From: a bacterium
GTDB taxonomy: Bacteria > Desulfobacterota > S145-22
Length of the DNA stretch: 21,829 nucleotides
Assembly: GCA_027073795.1 (NCBI GenBank)
Contig: JALTEW010000260.1
Location: forward strand, 1 to 21,829
Direction: 5' to 3'
The notes below the pieces were generated by a model. The model searched no databases and was not told where the DNA came from. It worked only from the letters and a program-made list of their open reading frames with translations. Positions 1 to 7,451 of the stretch are shown here, one piece after another. Each line of letters starts with the position of its first letter. The stretch's first letter is position 1. The position numbers and the translations under genes were made by a program.

Positions 1-869
1 TGTACCGTGCTCTCCAGCACCGCTTAATGGGTTCAAGAAAACGGACAGGTAAATATACCAACCTGATTGGGGTTGAACACATTGACAAGGTCATCCATAT
101 CGATCAGTCCCCCATTGGCCGTACCCCTCGTTCAAATCCAGCCACTTATACTGGGGTTTTTACATACATCCGGGAGCTTTTCGCCAACCTTCCGGAGTCA
201 CGTATGATGGGATATACCCCTGGGCGATTCAGCTTCAATGTCCGGGGCGGTCGCTGCGAGGTCTGCAAAGGGGAAGGTATCATCAAAATCGAGATGCACT
301 TTCTCCCCGATGTCTATGTCCCCTGCGAATCCTGCAAGGGGAAACGCTATAACGCCGAAACCCTTGATATCCGATACAAGGGAAAAAACATTGCTGAAGT
401 CCTGGATATGACAGTCAACGAGGCCTGTGAGTTTTTTGCTGCCGTGCCATCCTTGAAGTCAAAACTCGAGCTGCTTCGTGACGTAGGAATGGGATATATC
501 CATCTTGGGCAACCCGCCACAACCCTCTCCGGTGGAGAGGCCCAACGAATCAAGCTTTCACGCGAACTGGGCAAACGGGCTACGGGCAGAACCCTTTACA
601 TCCTTGATGAGCCGACCACCGGTCTCCATCTCGCTGATATCGAAAAGCTTCTCTATGTCCTGTCCCGCCTCGTTGAAATGGGGAATACCGTCGTCGTCAT
701 CGAACACCAGATGGATGTCATCAAGTCCGCTGACCATATCATCGATCTGGGACCTGAGGGAGGTAACCAAGGCGGGGAAATCATTGCCGAGGGAACACCG
801 GAAGAAATCGCCCGCATTGAATCTTCTTACACAGGGCAGTTTCTCAAGAAAGTTCTTCACTTGTCCTGA
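1..869 (+). CDS. uvrA: UvrA, excinuclease ABC subunit A (3' part only)
   Basis: This is the C-terminal part of the damage-recognition ATPase of nucleotide excision repair. It works in the cytoplasm with UvrB and UvrC. The reading frame is already open at base 3, so the ATG at 27 is internal and the gene begins before the window. Visible are IDQSPIGRTPRSNPATYTG, a zinc finger made of two CxxC pairs (CEVC and CESC) 19 residues apart, the ABC signature LSGGEAQR, and the Walker B region LYILDEPTTGLH, followed by the switch histidine in VVIEHQMDV. The end (FLKKVLHLS) fits the family's usual C-terminus, so the 3' end looks complete. No strong intrinsic terminator follows. The identification is secure; only the missing N-terminal two thirds cannot be judged. 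Confidence 0.97.
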   Translation, partial: YRALQHRLMGSRKRTGKYTNLIGVEHIDKVIHIDQSPIGRTPRSNPATYTGVFTYIRELFANLPESRMMGYTPGRFSFNVRGGRCEVCKGEGIIKIEMHFLPDVYVPCESCKGKRYNAETLDIRYKGKNIAEVLDMTVNEACEFFAAVPSLKSKLELLRDVGMGYIHLGQPATTLSGGEAQRIKLSRELGKRATGRTLYILDEPTTGLHLADIEKLLYVLSRLVEMGNTVVVIEHQMDVIKSADHIIDLGPEGGNQGGEIIAEGTPEEIARIESSYTGQFLKKVLHLS

Positions 870-874
870 GATAG

Positions 875-1024
875 TGGGTGCCCATCATTCCAAACCCATG
901 GTATAAAAAATTTATGGACATGATGGGTTCCTCCCTTGCTTTGTTGGTATTGCAATGGATGATACCTGATTGTCTCCTCTCTTTAAACCCACTTCAGGTA
1001 CCCAAAAAACCGGATGAACCCTAA
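875..1024 (+). pseudogene. Possible relic of a sugar-transferase N-terminus
   Basis: The spacer between uvrA and the serpin gene has an open frame from 875 to a TAA at 1022-1024, with its first ATG at 914 and no ribosome binding site. Its translation includes WYKKFMDMMGSSLALLVLQ. This resembles the start of WcaJ/RfbP-type undecaprenyl-phosphate sugar transferases, where a basic YKR-x-FD motif runs into a hydrophobic hairpin (GSLLALILLSP-like). The frame ends long before the catalytic domain, and no continuation appears in the other two frames downstream. It could be a decayed fragment, a chance match, or a 36-residue hydrophobic small protein. The match is from memory and covers only about 20 residues. 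Confidence 0.25.
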
Positions 1025-1121
1025 TTTTTATTACACTTGACCCGATATTCCCAAGATGTTACTTTTTATTTACCCTTACGGGACAATACAGACTCAAACT
1101 TATAAAAGATAGGGGGGTGTG

Positions 1122-2342
1122 ATGAAAAACATAATATCAGGCTTCCTTTTTTTCTGTCTTATTTTCTCACAGACCCTGGCAGAAGCGAAAACAACCTCTC
1201 AATCACAAGCCTCCCCTTTACGCAGAAGCATGGCTCAAAAAAACAACGCCTTCGCCGTAGATCTCTACAAAAAGCTTGCCCAAAAGGGTGGCAATATCTT
1301 CTTTTCACCCTTCAGTATTTATGACGCCTTGGCCATGACCTTTGCGGGTGCACGCGGTAGAACGGAAGCGCAAATGGCCCGTGTTCTTCATATTACATCT
1401 CCCCAGGAGGTATTCCACCCCGCGTTTTCCAGCCTGATAAACGTCATTAAAGCCACTCCCGTGGAAAAGGCGTATAAGCTTCATATCGCCAATGCCCTTT
1501 GGGGACAGAAGGGGTACAGGTTTCTCCCGAACTTTCTCACCCTGGTGAATAAATATTATGACGGGGGGTTTCACCTGGTGGATTTCGTGCACGACAAGGC
1601 AGGAACGATGAAAAGAATCAACCGGTGGGTGGAGAAAAAAACGGGGAATAAGATCAAGGACCTGATCAGGAATGGGGACATCAACTTCCTCACCCGGCTT
1701 GTCCTGACCAATGCCATCTATTTCAAGGGTCGATGGGCAACAAGGTTTAAAAAGGAAAACACCCGTTCCGCCCCGTTTTATCTGTCGGGGGGAGAGAAAA
1801 CAGATGTTCCTATGATGAGCCAGAAGGGTAGATTCCCCTATTTCGAGGACAAAAGCCTTCAGGTCCTCGAACTGCCATACACGGGAAACGACCTCTCCAT
1901 GGTCATCTTCCTGCCAAAAAACCCCGTGAATCTCAGAAAAATTGGGACACAATTAAGTGTTTCGAAACTTCGGACTTTTCTTTCAAGATTACAAAAAAGA
2001 AGGGTCGCTGTCACCCTTCCAAGATTCAGGTTGAAGACGCGGTATTACCTTGGCCCGATACTCGGTTCCATGGGAATGCCGAACGCCTTCTCACCTGTCG
2101 CGGATTTTTCCGGGATGTCTGGAAATAAGGAACTGAAAATCGCCAAGGTCATCCACCAGGCATACGTGGATGTAAACGAAGAGGGAACAGAAGCAGCCGC
2201 CGCCACGGCCGTGGTCATCCGGTTAAAGGCCATGATACGCAACCCTGTCTTCCGGGCCGATCACCCCTTTTTGTTCGCAATGATTCACAAAAAGACTAAC
2301 TGCATTCTTTTCATGGGGCGCGTAATGAATCCCACAAAATAG
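1122..2342 (+). CDS. Secreted serpin (serine protease inhibitor)
   Basis: This is a 406-residue member of the serpin family (inhibitor family I4), suicide inhibitors of serine or cysteine proteases. The first 20 or so residues form a signal peptide (basic MKN, hydrophobic core, likely cleavage after TLA or AEA) with no lipobox cysteine, so export to the periplasm or medium is likely. Family landmarks include NIFFSPFSI, LVLTNAIYFKGRW and, near the end, DHPFLFAMIHKKTNCILFMG. The reactive-loop hinge EEGTEAAAATAVV has threonine at P14 and small residues after it, as in inhibitory serpins. Counting from the hinge puts Lys369 at P1; counting back from the conserved C-terminal strand puts Met371 there, because the loop is about two residues long. 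GTG at 1119 is possible, but the ATG at 1122 with the GGGGG tract just upstream is preferred. A weak promoter candidate is TTGACC at 1037. The gene is flanked by non-coding DNA and is probably monocistronic. Confidence 0.95.
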   Translation: MKNIISGFLFFCLIFSQTLAEAKTTSQSQASPLRRSMAQKNNAFAVDLYKKLAQKGGNIFFSPFSIYDALAMTFAGARGRTEAQMARVLHITSPQEVFHPAFSSLINVIKATPVEKAYKLHIANALWGQKGYRFLPNFLTLVNKYYDGGFHLVDFVHDKAGTMKRINRWVEKKTGNKIKDLIRNGDINFLTRLVLTNAIYFKGRWATRFKKENTRSAPFYLSGGEKTDVPMMSQKGRFPYFEDKSLQVLELPYTGNDLSMVIFLPKNPVNLRKIGTQLSVSKLRTFLSRLQKRRVAVTLPRFRLKTRYYLGPILGSMGMPNAFSPVADFSGMSGNKELKIAKVIHQAYVDVNEEGTEAAAATAVVIRLKAMIRNPVFRADHPFLFAMIHKKTNCILFMGRVMNPTK

Positions 2343-2407
2343 AAAGGACTAAGTGCCGAGGACTGAGTAAAACAGTCTATCTGGTGGGTCTGGTCGGTAA
2401 CAATGGT

Positions 2408-2436
2408 GAAGAGCGAAAGGCTCTTCTGTGATTTTT
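2408..2436 (+). terminator. Intrinsic terminator after the serpin gene
   Basis: A perfect 7-base-pair stem, GAAGAGC (2408-2414) with GCTCTTC (2420-2426), encloses the loop GAAAG. It is followed after a few bases by a run of five T. It lies 66 bases after the serpin stop codon and is oriented to end plus-strand transcription before the convergent radical SAM gene. Confidence 0.7.
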
Positions 2437-2494
2437 GCGTATTTGAGCACTCTTGGAGCCTTTAGCCTCTGTCTCTAACCCCCCCGCCTAAAAT

Positions 2495-3394
2495 CTACAG
2501 GCAGCGATAGTCCCGTGGTTTGAAATAGGTCTCCAGTAATTCCGGACGTTCCTCAATCTCACCCAAGATCTCTCTCATGGCGGCAACCATCTTGGGCTGA
2601 TCGCCGGGAAGCTGACCATTCAAATCCACCAGGTTGGAAATATGATCGGACAGAAACTCGCTGTGAACCTTCAGGTTTTCTACGAGTGTCAGGGTTTCTG
2701 TAAGAATGGTTCTTGGAGATGCCGGTGTGAAAAGCCCCTCGCTGATCTGCTCGAAGATAGGGGTACCTGGATAAGGTACCAGGGTACGGACACGGATGAA
2801 GTCAGGATCAATGGCATTCAGGACCTCGGCAGTTCCCAGGGCATGCGCCTGTGAGTGGTCTTCTCCCCCGATCCCTAACAAGACATATAACGAAAGCTCG
2901 AACCCCGCCTTCAAAGCCTTTTGTCCACCTTCGATCATCTGCTCAGGCGTCGCACCTTTTTTGATAAACGCGAGGAGCCCCGCATCGCCTGTCTCCAGCC
3001 CCACATGCAGGCGTGTCAACCCTGCCTCGCGCAGGGCGATCAGGTTTTCCAGCTTCTTCCTTCCAACGGTTCTTGCCCGTGCATAGGACGTCACACGCTC
3101 GATATGCGGAAACTGCTCGTAGAGATAACGCAATACCTCGCACAGATCTCGCGTCTTCATAACCAGGCTGTTTGAATCCCCGATAAAAACCCTCTTGACA
3201 TCTGGACCGTAAAAAGCGCGGGCCGCATCGATATCCTTCTTGGTCTCCTCGACAGACTTTATTTCAAACCGTTCCTCTTTATACATGCCACAAAAGGTGC
3301 ACCGGTTCCACGGACATCCCCGCGTCGCGCGAATCAGGACGCTGTATGCCTCGCTTGGAGGTCGGTAGGGTGGCATATCATAGGGTAAAAACAT
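2495..3394 (-). CDS. Radical SAM protein of unknown substrate
   Basis: A 299-residue radical SAM enzyme, expected to bind a [4Fe-4S] cluster and cleave S-adenosylmethionine to a 5'-deoxyadenosyl radical. The cluster motif is RGCPWNRCTFCGMYK near residue 25, with cysteines 27, 32 and 35. The spacing is CX4CX2C instead of the usual CX3CX2C, and I checked this on the DNA. Other features are the SAM-side segment VFIGDSNSL, a barrel-like pattern including RLHVGLETGD (about 134-143), and YVLLGIGGE. It has no B12-binding or TRAM domain and no extra cluster cysteines in the C-terminal part, so the substrate cannot be inferred. The ATG at 3394 has the Shine-Dalgarno GAGGTGA just upstream. It lies 85 bases downstream of an HD-domain gene on the same strand, possibly one transcript. 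Confidence 0.88.
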   Translation of the reverse strand: MFLPYDMPPYRPPSEAYSVLIRATRGCPWNRCTFCGMYKEERFEIKSVEETKKDIDAARAFYGPDVKRVFIGDSNSLVMKTRDLCEVLRYLYEQFPHIERVTSYARARTVGRKKLENLIALREAGLTRLHVGLETGDAGLLAFIKKGATPEQMIEGGQKALKAGFELSLYVLLGIGGEDHSQAHALGTAEVLNAIDPDFIRVRTLVPYPGTPIFEQISEGLFTPASPRTILTETLTLVENLKVHSEFLSDHISNLVDLNGQLPGDQPKMVAAMREILGEIEERPELLETYFKPRDYRCL

Positions 3395-3479
3395 TTTATC
3401 ACCTCACTTTAAAAAAACTTAAGGCCTTATTTGAGTCAAGTCAATGGGCAATTCGAAAAATGCAAATCGCCATCTCGTT

Positions 3480-4061
3480 CTACAGTCCCAGCTCCTCGTC
3501 GATCCCCCGCATGGCCTCAAGGCTGATAACCGCAAATTCAGGAAGGGGAATGTCGATCTTCTCACACAACCGGATAAGGTCCCTGTTCACACTGCGGGCA
3601 AACCCCTTTTCCTTCATCCGCTTGGTAATGGATTTAGGTTTGACACTCTTCAATTTCTTATCAGGATAAACAAGCGCCGTCGCCGTAATCAGACCCGTAA
3701 TACATTCCGAGCAGGTGATGGCAAAATCAAAACGTGTCTTTCGCTCGATCCCCAGAGCCTCTGCGTTGTGCGCCAGAATGGCATCGATCATATCCTGAGG
3801 GAATCTTCTCTCCTTCAAAATCTCTGCCGTCTTCTTGCCGTGTTCCCCCGGTGATTCATACGTTTCCTCATAATCGAGGTCGTGAAGAAGTCCCGCAATC
3901 CCCCACTTATCCGGGTCCTCGCCAAAACGCTCGGCCAAACTCCGCATAATCGCCTCCGTTGCGAGGGAATGCTTGATAAGATTCTCCTGGTGGACATAAG
4001 ACTTGAGAAGCTTTAGCGCCTCTTCCCTGGTGACCGGCACCGACTGTTTTTCCTCCGCCAT
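3480..4061 (-). CDS. HD-domain metal-dependent phosphohydrolase
   Basis: A 193-residue cytoplasmic protein of the HD superfamily. Likely metal ligands are His31 (LIKHSLATE), His60-Asp61 (LLHDLDYEETYE), His74 (PGEHGKKTAE) and His98 (AILAHNAEA). The family hydrolyses phosphate esters of nucleotides or similar compounds, but the sequence does not reveal the substrate. The C-terminal part (about 100-193) lacks a recognised second domain; it ends in IDEELGL. The ATG at 4061 follows AAGGAG with good spacing. The gene is upstream of, and codirectional with, the radical SAM gene, suggesting a shared transcript. The two proteins may act on one uncharacterised pathway, but this is inference only. Confidence 0.85.
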   Translation of the reverse strand: MAEEKQSVPVTREEALKLLKSYVHQENLIKHSLATEAIMRSLAERFGEDPDKWGIAGLLHDLDYEETYESPGEHGKKTAEILKERRFPQDMIDAILAHNAEALGIERKTRFDFAITCSECITGLITATALVYPDKKLKSVKPKSITKRMKEKGFARSVNRDLIRLCEKIDIPLPEFAVISLEAMRGIDEELGL

Positions 4062-4396
4062 GATTATCTCCTTTTTTTGCCTCTATTTTACAACAACCGT
4101 CAAGGAATACAAGAAAACGCTGCGCGCCCTATAAGTTCCTTTCAAATGATTTCAAGGCAAACCGGTAGCGTGAACGCTCGCGCGTTCCCGGCCTTTTCCC
4201 CATAACCTCTGCGGCCCCGTGCGGAAATCCCTTCCATCGCCGACTTCCTGATTTCTCTACAAATGCACCGGATTTACCTTGACAACACGCATTTAAGAAA
4301 GATAATTTAAGCGATTTTTACAATGTAAACAAAGGAGACAAACAAGAACAGGTTTTACAACACCTCTATTGCTATAAAAAAACAAGGAATGCGCCA
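4062..4396. other. Divergent control region between the HD and thioesterase genes
   Basis: This 335-base stretch has no convincing gene. It holds a strong plus-strand promoter (4279-4306) and a GC-rich hairpin, GAACGC (4172-4177) with GCGTTC (4182-4187) around a TCGC loop. The hairpin sits inside CCGG flanks and is followed by CCTTTT. An alternative fold (AGCGT with ACGCT) uses part of the same bases. No clear promoter for the minus-strand HD gene was recognised. Confidence 0.6.
4279..4306 (+). promoter_or_regulatory. Sigma-70 type promoter for the thioesterase gene
   Basis: A perfect -35 box TTGACA (4279-4284) is followed, after 16 bases, by GATAAT (4301-4306), which matches TATAAT at five of six positions. 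Transcription would start near 4313, giving a leader of roughly 85 bases before the thioesterase ATG. A similar CCTTGACAACRCG string lies at 14900, upstream of the CGGC gene. Confidence 0.6.
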
Positions 4397-4876
4397 ATGG
4401 ATCGACTGAAAATTCCTGAAAATGTGAGCGAATGGAATGCCCTGGGAAAAGATTACCTACCAGGGCATATGGATGTTGAAATCCTGTCCGTGGACCCGGA
4501 TGAGGTGCGTGCGCGCATGAAAGTAAGGAAGAAAATGTGCGCGCCGAATGGGTTTTTGCATGCCTCTTCTGTGATTGCACTTGCTGATACCGCCTGCGGG
4601 TATGCAACCATTAACAGTCTTCCGAAGGGGGCAAACGGGTTTACAACCATCGAACTGAAAACCAACTTTATCGGCACGACGCTGGAAGGGGATATAAGCT
4701 GCGTCGCCAGATTTTTACATAAGGGGCGCGTCACTCATGTTCTGGACGCCGAGGTCAAGGTGGCTAACACCGGTAAAACCATCGCCTTTTTTCGCTGCAC
4801 CCAGATGATACTTTGGCCTAAGGGGAAGGATCCCCTGAAGCAGGCAAAATCAGAATTCCGTTCGCTGTCTGAGTGA
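4397..4876 (+). CDS. PaaI-family hotdog-fold thioesterase
   Basis: A 159-residue single-domain hotdog protein, probably a cytoplasmic acyl-CoA thioesterase. The signature region runs from about residue 50 to 70: NGFLHASSVIALADTACG, where the His of LHAS and the Asp of LADTA occupy the places of the PaaI active-site loop and helix. Next come TIELKTNFIGTTLEGD and the terminal strands (AEVKVANTGKTIAFFRCTQ). The canonical HGG is HAS here, as in some members. The ATG at 4397 is preceded by AAGGAA. Its last 27 bases overlap the 3' end of recR on the other strand. The acyl-CoA substrate is not predictable; aromatic or fatty acyl-CoA would fit the family. Confidence 0.87.
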   Translation: MDRLKIPENVSEWNALGKDYLPGHMDVEILSVDPDEVRARMKVRKKMCAPNGFLHASSVIALADTACGYATINSLPKGANGFTTIELKTNFIGTTLEGDISCVARFLHKGRVTHVLDAEVKVANTGKTIAFFRCTQMILWPKGKDPLKQAKSEFRSLSE

Positions 4877-5449
4877 GGCGCTAAGGGTCTGGGTATCAAT
4901 AAATTCAATGTCTCCCCCAACCGGTATCCCCTGGGCGAGACGAGTTAATTTGATGTTAAAGGGTTGAAGGCGTTTCTGAAGATACAGGGCCGTCGCGGTC
5001 CCGCTAGCATTGGGATTTGTAGCGAGGATAATCTCACTGACAGGTTCGTGCCGCAACCTCTCAAACAATTCCTCGATCTTTAATTTTTCCGGCCCCATCC
5101 CCTGCAAAGGGTCGATACTGCCATGAAGCACATGGTAAAGGCCGTGAAAAGCACCCGTTTGTTCAATAGCGATAAGGTCATTTGGGTCCTCTACCACACA
5201 GAGAATATGTGGATCGCGTTTTGGGCTCCTGCAGATGGGGCACAACTCATCATCCGAAAGATTGAAGCATTTCTTGCAGAGCCGAAGGTTTTCCTTTACA
5301 GCCTTAATAGCATCTGACAGGTTATCGCCGTACTGTCTTGAGGCATGCAGGATATAAAACGCCATACGCGTGGCGCTCTTTCTACCGATACCGGGAAGGT
5401 CGCTCAACAGATCAATCAGCCTGACGATAGTTTTTGGATAGGGATCCAC
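4850..5449 (-). CDS. recR: RecR, recombination mediator
   Basis: A 199-residue RecR, full length for the family. It acts with RecO (and RecF) to load RecA onto gapped DNA. In order: a helix-hairpin-helix around residues 13-24 (LLSDLPGIGRKSATRMA), a four-cysteine zinc finger (Cys58, 61, 70 and 73 in CKKC and CPIC), and a Toprim domain from about 81 (LCVVEDPNDLIAIE) to a C-terminal Walker-B-like part (ARLAQGIPVGGDIEFID). The start is GTG at 5449. Its Shine-Dalgarno (TAGGAG) contains the stop codon of ybaB, so translation is probably coupled. It is the last gene of the dnaX-ybaB-recR cluster. Confidence 0.97.
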   Translation of the reverse strand: MDPYPKTIVRLIDLLSDLPGIGRKSATRMAFYILHASRQYGDNLSDAIKAVKENLRLCKKCFNLSDDELCPICRSPKRDPHILCVVEDPNDLIAIEQTGAFHGLYHVLHGSIDPLQGMGPEKLKIEELFERLRHEPVSEIILATNPNASGTATALYLQKRLQPFNIKLTRLAQGIPVGGDIEFIDTQTLSASLRQRTEF

Positions 5450-5457
5450 AAAATCTC

Positions 5458-5772
5458 CTAAAAAAGCCCAGGAATTGACATGCCGCCGGTAAGCTTTTTC
5501 ATCTCTTCCGCCATCATCTCCTGGGACTTGTGCAGGGCATCATTGGCGGCAGCAACGATCAGATCCTGAAGCATTTCCACATCCTCGGGGTCCACCACGT
5601 CAGGCTCTAACAAAATGGAAAGAATCTCCTGCCGACCATTGACCTGAACCTTGACCATTCCCCCTCCAGAAGTGGATTCCACAATCCTGTCCGCCAGTTG
5701 ATCCTGAATCTCTGCCATTTTGGCCTGCATTTTCTGGGCCTGTTTCATAATATCTGACAATTTTGCGCTCAT
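5458..5772 (-). CDS. ybaB: YbaB/EbfC nucleoid-associated protein
   Basis: A 104-residue member of the YbaB/EbfC family, small dimeric DNA-binding proteins usually encoded between dnaX and recR. Recognisable segments are the N-terminal helix (MKQAQKMQAKMAEIQDQLA), the central strands with GGGMVKVQVNGRQEILSI, and the helix LQDLIVAAANDALHKSQE before a Gly/Met-rich tail (TGGMSIPGLF). The ATG overlaps the dnaX stop in ATGA and has a strong AGGAGG upstream. It ends eight bases before recR. Length and order match the family closely. Confidence 0.95.
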   Translation of the reverse strand: MSAKLSDIMKQAQKMQAKMAEIQDQLADRIVESTSGGGMVKVQVNGRQEILSILLEPDVVDPEDVEMLQDLIVAAANDALHKSQEMMAEEMKKLTGGMSIPGLF

Positions 5773-7436
5773 GCTTCCTCCTTTGACTTCTTTCCAATAG
5801 GTTTAACCTCCACCAAGCGCCCCCCCAGTATTCCCAAGACATCTTTAACAGCGGGGTGTTCCCTGATCTCGCCGCGCGTCGGACGAGTGTTTTTTTTACC
5901 CGGGAATGCCTTTTGTGGTCCACCCTCTTTACAAACAACCCTTCCAACTTCTCGCCCGGAAAATTCCTCCAATAATGACTTAAGCTGCTCTCCCTTCTCG
6001 GGGCTTTGTAAAAGCTTTAGAGAAAAAGACTGGGGAGGGAACAGAATTTCAGCCACTTTCCCTTTCCACCTGAAACCGGAAGCCTCCGAAAGCTGGGCGG
6101 AGAGCGCCATTGCCTTTCGTTTGACAAACTTGAGAAACCCCTCAAAAAAACCTTCATCTGACTTTTCTGAAGGTTCCTTTCTCGCTGGATGAGGGCTTGT
6201 GCCCACAGAAGGTAACGGCTTGGGAACCGGTGGCTGTTTTTCAAGTTTGTCTTCAACAGGCCTGTTTTCATAACGAGGGGGGGTGTCACCCTTCCCGGCC
6301 AGTTTTTCTTCCAGCCGCTTTATCAGGGCACTCACGGAAACCGCCTGGTTCAGATGTATCATCCGGAGAAGGGCAGCTTCCAGCCCGATACGCGCGTATT
6401 CGCTTTGCAGGATAAATCGCTCCCTGTCATGAAAAACCTGAATCCACTGCTCGATCTGTTCAAGGGAAACAGATTGGATCTTATCCCGCATCTGGCGAAT
6501 TTCTTCGGGTCCTCTCTCCATCGCGACACTCCGGTCTCCAGCCGCCTTAAGCAGAAGCAGGTCGTGAAGGAAAAGAAGGAAAGAGCGGTAGAAATAGGCA
6601 AGGTCGGTTCCCGCATCCATTAGCTCATGAATCAGGGTCAGGAGCTCTTCGGATGCCTGCCTGACGATACAGTCGAGAACTCTCATCATGACCGTACTGT
6701 CTACCACAGAAAGAACTGAACGGGCGTCCTCAATGGATATTTTTCTGTTATCTGAAATTAAAAGAAGCTGGTCAAGCACCACTTCAGCATCCCGAAGGCT
6801 CCCGGTAGCCTCACGTGCCACAAGCATCAGGGCCTTTTCATCCGCCTCAAATCCCTCCCGTTCAACGATCTTCTTCAAGTGTGACACCATGAGTTGAAAA
6901 GGAATCCGTCTGAAATCATACCTCTGGCAACGGGAAAGGATCGTTAGAGGGATCTTGTGAGGTTCTGTCGTGGCAAGAATAAACACCACATGCTCCGGCG
7001 GCTCTTCCAGGGTCTTCAACAGGGCGTTGAAGGCCCCCTTGGAGAGCATGTGGACCTCGTCAATGATGTACACCTTGTAGCGGACGCTGACGGGCAGATA
7101 TGCCACGGTTTCCTTGAGCTTTCGTATCTCGTCGACGCCGTTGTTGGACGCCCCATCAATCTCATGGATGTCAAGGTTTGTCCCATGGGCTATTTCCCTG
7201 CACGCGGGACATTCACCGCAGGGCTCGGGCGTGGGCCCCCTTTCACAATTCAGGGCCTTAGCAAGAATCCGCGCCACGGAGGTTTTCCCGACACCCCTTG
7301 GGCCACAAAAGAGAAAGGCGTGAGCTACACGGTTTTGCTGTATGGCATTTTTCAGCGTTTTTGTAATGACCTGCTGACCAACAACCTCTTCAAAGGTTTG
7401 AGGGCGCCATTTTCTCGCGAGGATCAGGTAAGACAT
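5769..7436 (-). CDS. dnaX: DnaX, DNA polymerase III gamma/tau subunit
   Basis: The clamp-loader ATPase of the replisome, about 555 residues from the ATG at 7436. The conserved family start MSYLILARKWRP argues for this ATG over an in-frame GTG at 7448. Visible are Walker A (GPRGVGKT, about 45-52), four zinc cysteines (64, 73, 76, 79), Walker B with the sensor region (IIDEVHML, about 124-131), and the SRC motif (LSRCQRYDF, arginine finger). These are followed by domain III and a low-complexity linker rich in Pro, Lys and Glu (about 385-430). The tail resembles a tau-type C-terminus. A run of eight A on the coding strand lies near codon 520 (5890-5897). No good Shine-Dalgarno precedes the start, which lies 16 bases after the SRP RNA. 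The gene overlaps ybaB by four bases. Confidence 0.96.
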   Translation of the reverse strand: MSYLILARKWRPQTFEEVVGQQVITKTLKNAIQQNRVAHAFLFCGPRGVGKTSVARILAKALNCERGPTPEPCGECPACREIAHGTNLDIHEIDGASNNGVDEIRKLKETVAYLPVSVRYKVYIIDEVHMLSKGAFNALLKTLEEPPEHVVFILATTEPHKIPLTILSRCQRYDFRRIPFQLMVSHLKKIVEREGFEADEKALMLVAREATGSLRDAEVVLDQLLLISDNRKISIEDARSVLSVVDSTVMMRVLDCIVRQASEELLTLIHELMDAGTDLAYFYRSFLLFLHDLLLLKAAGDRSVAMERGPEEIRQMRDKIQSVSLEQIEQWIQVFHDRERFILQSEYARIGLEAALLRMIHLNQAVSVSALIKRLEEKLAGKGDTPPRYENRPVEDKLEKQPPVPKPLPSVGTSPHPARKEPSEKSDEGFFEGFLKFVKRKAMALSAQLSEASGFRWKGKVAEILFPPQSFSLKLLQSPEKGEQLKSLLEEFSGREVGRVVCKEGGPQKAFPGKKNTRPTRGEIREHPAVKDVLGILGGRLVEVKPIGKKSKEEA

Positions 7437-7451
7437 CCTATTACCCACTGG

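Noticed and set aside
1037..1065. Serpin promoter TTGACC with TACTTT at 17-base spacing
   Set aside because: The -35 box is good, but the -10 box matches only three of six bases; mentioned in the serpin entry but not called.
1305..1952. 215-codon minus-strand frame opposite the serpin gene
   Set aside because: An antisense shadow of a clear serpin gene, with no family resemblance.
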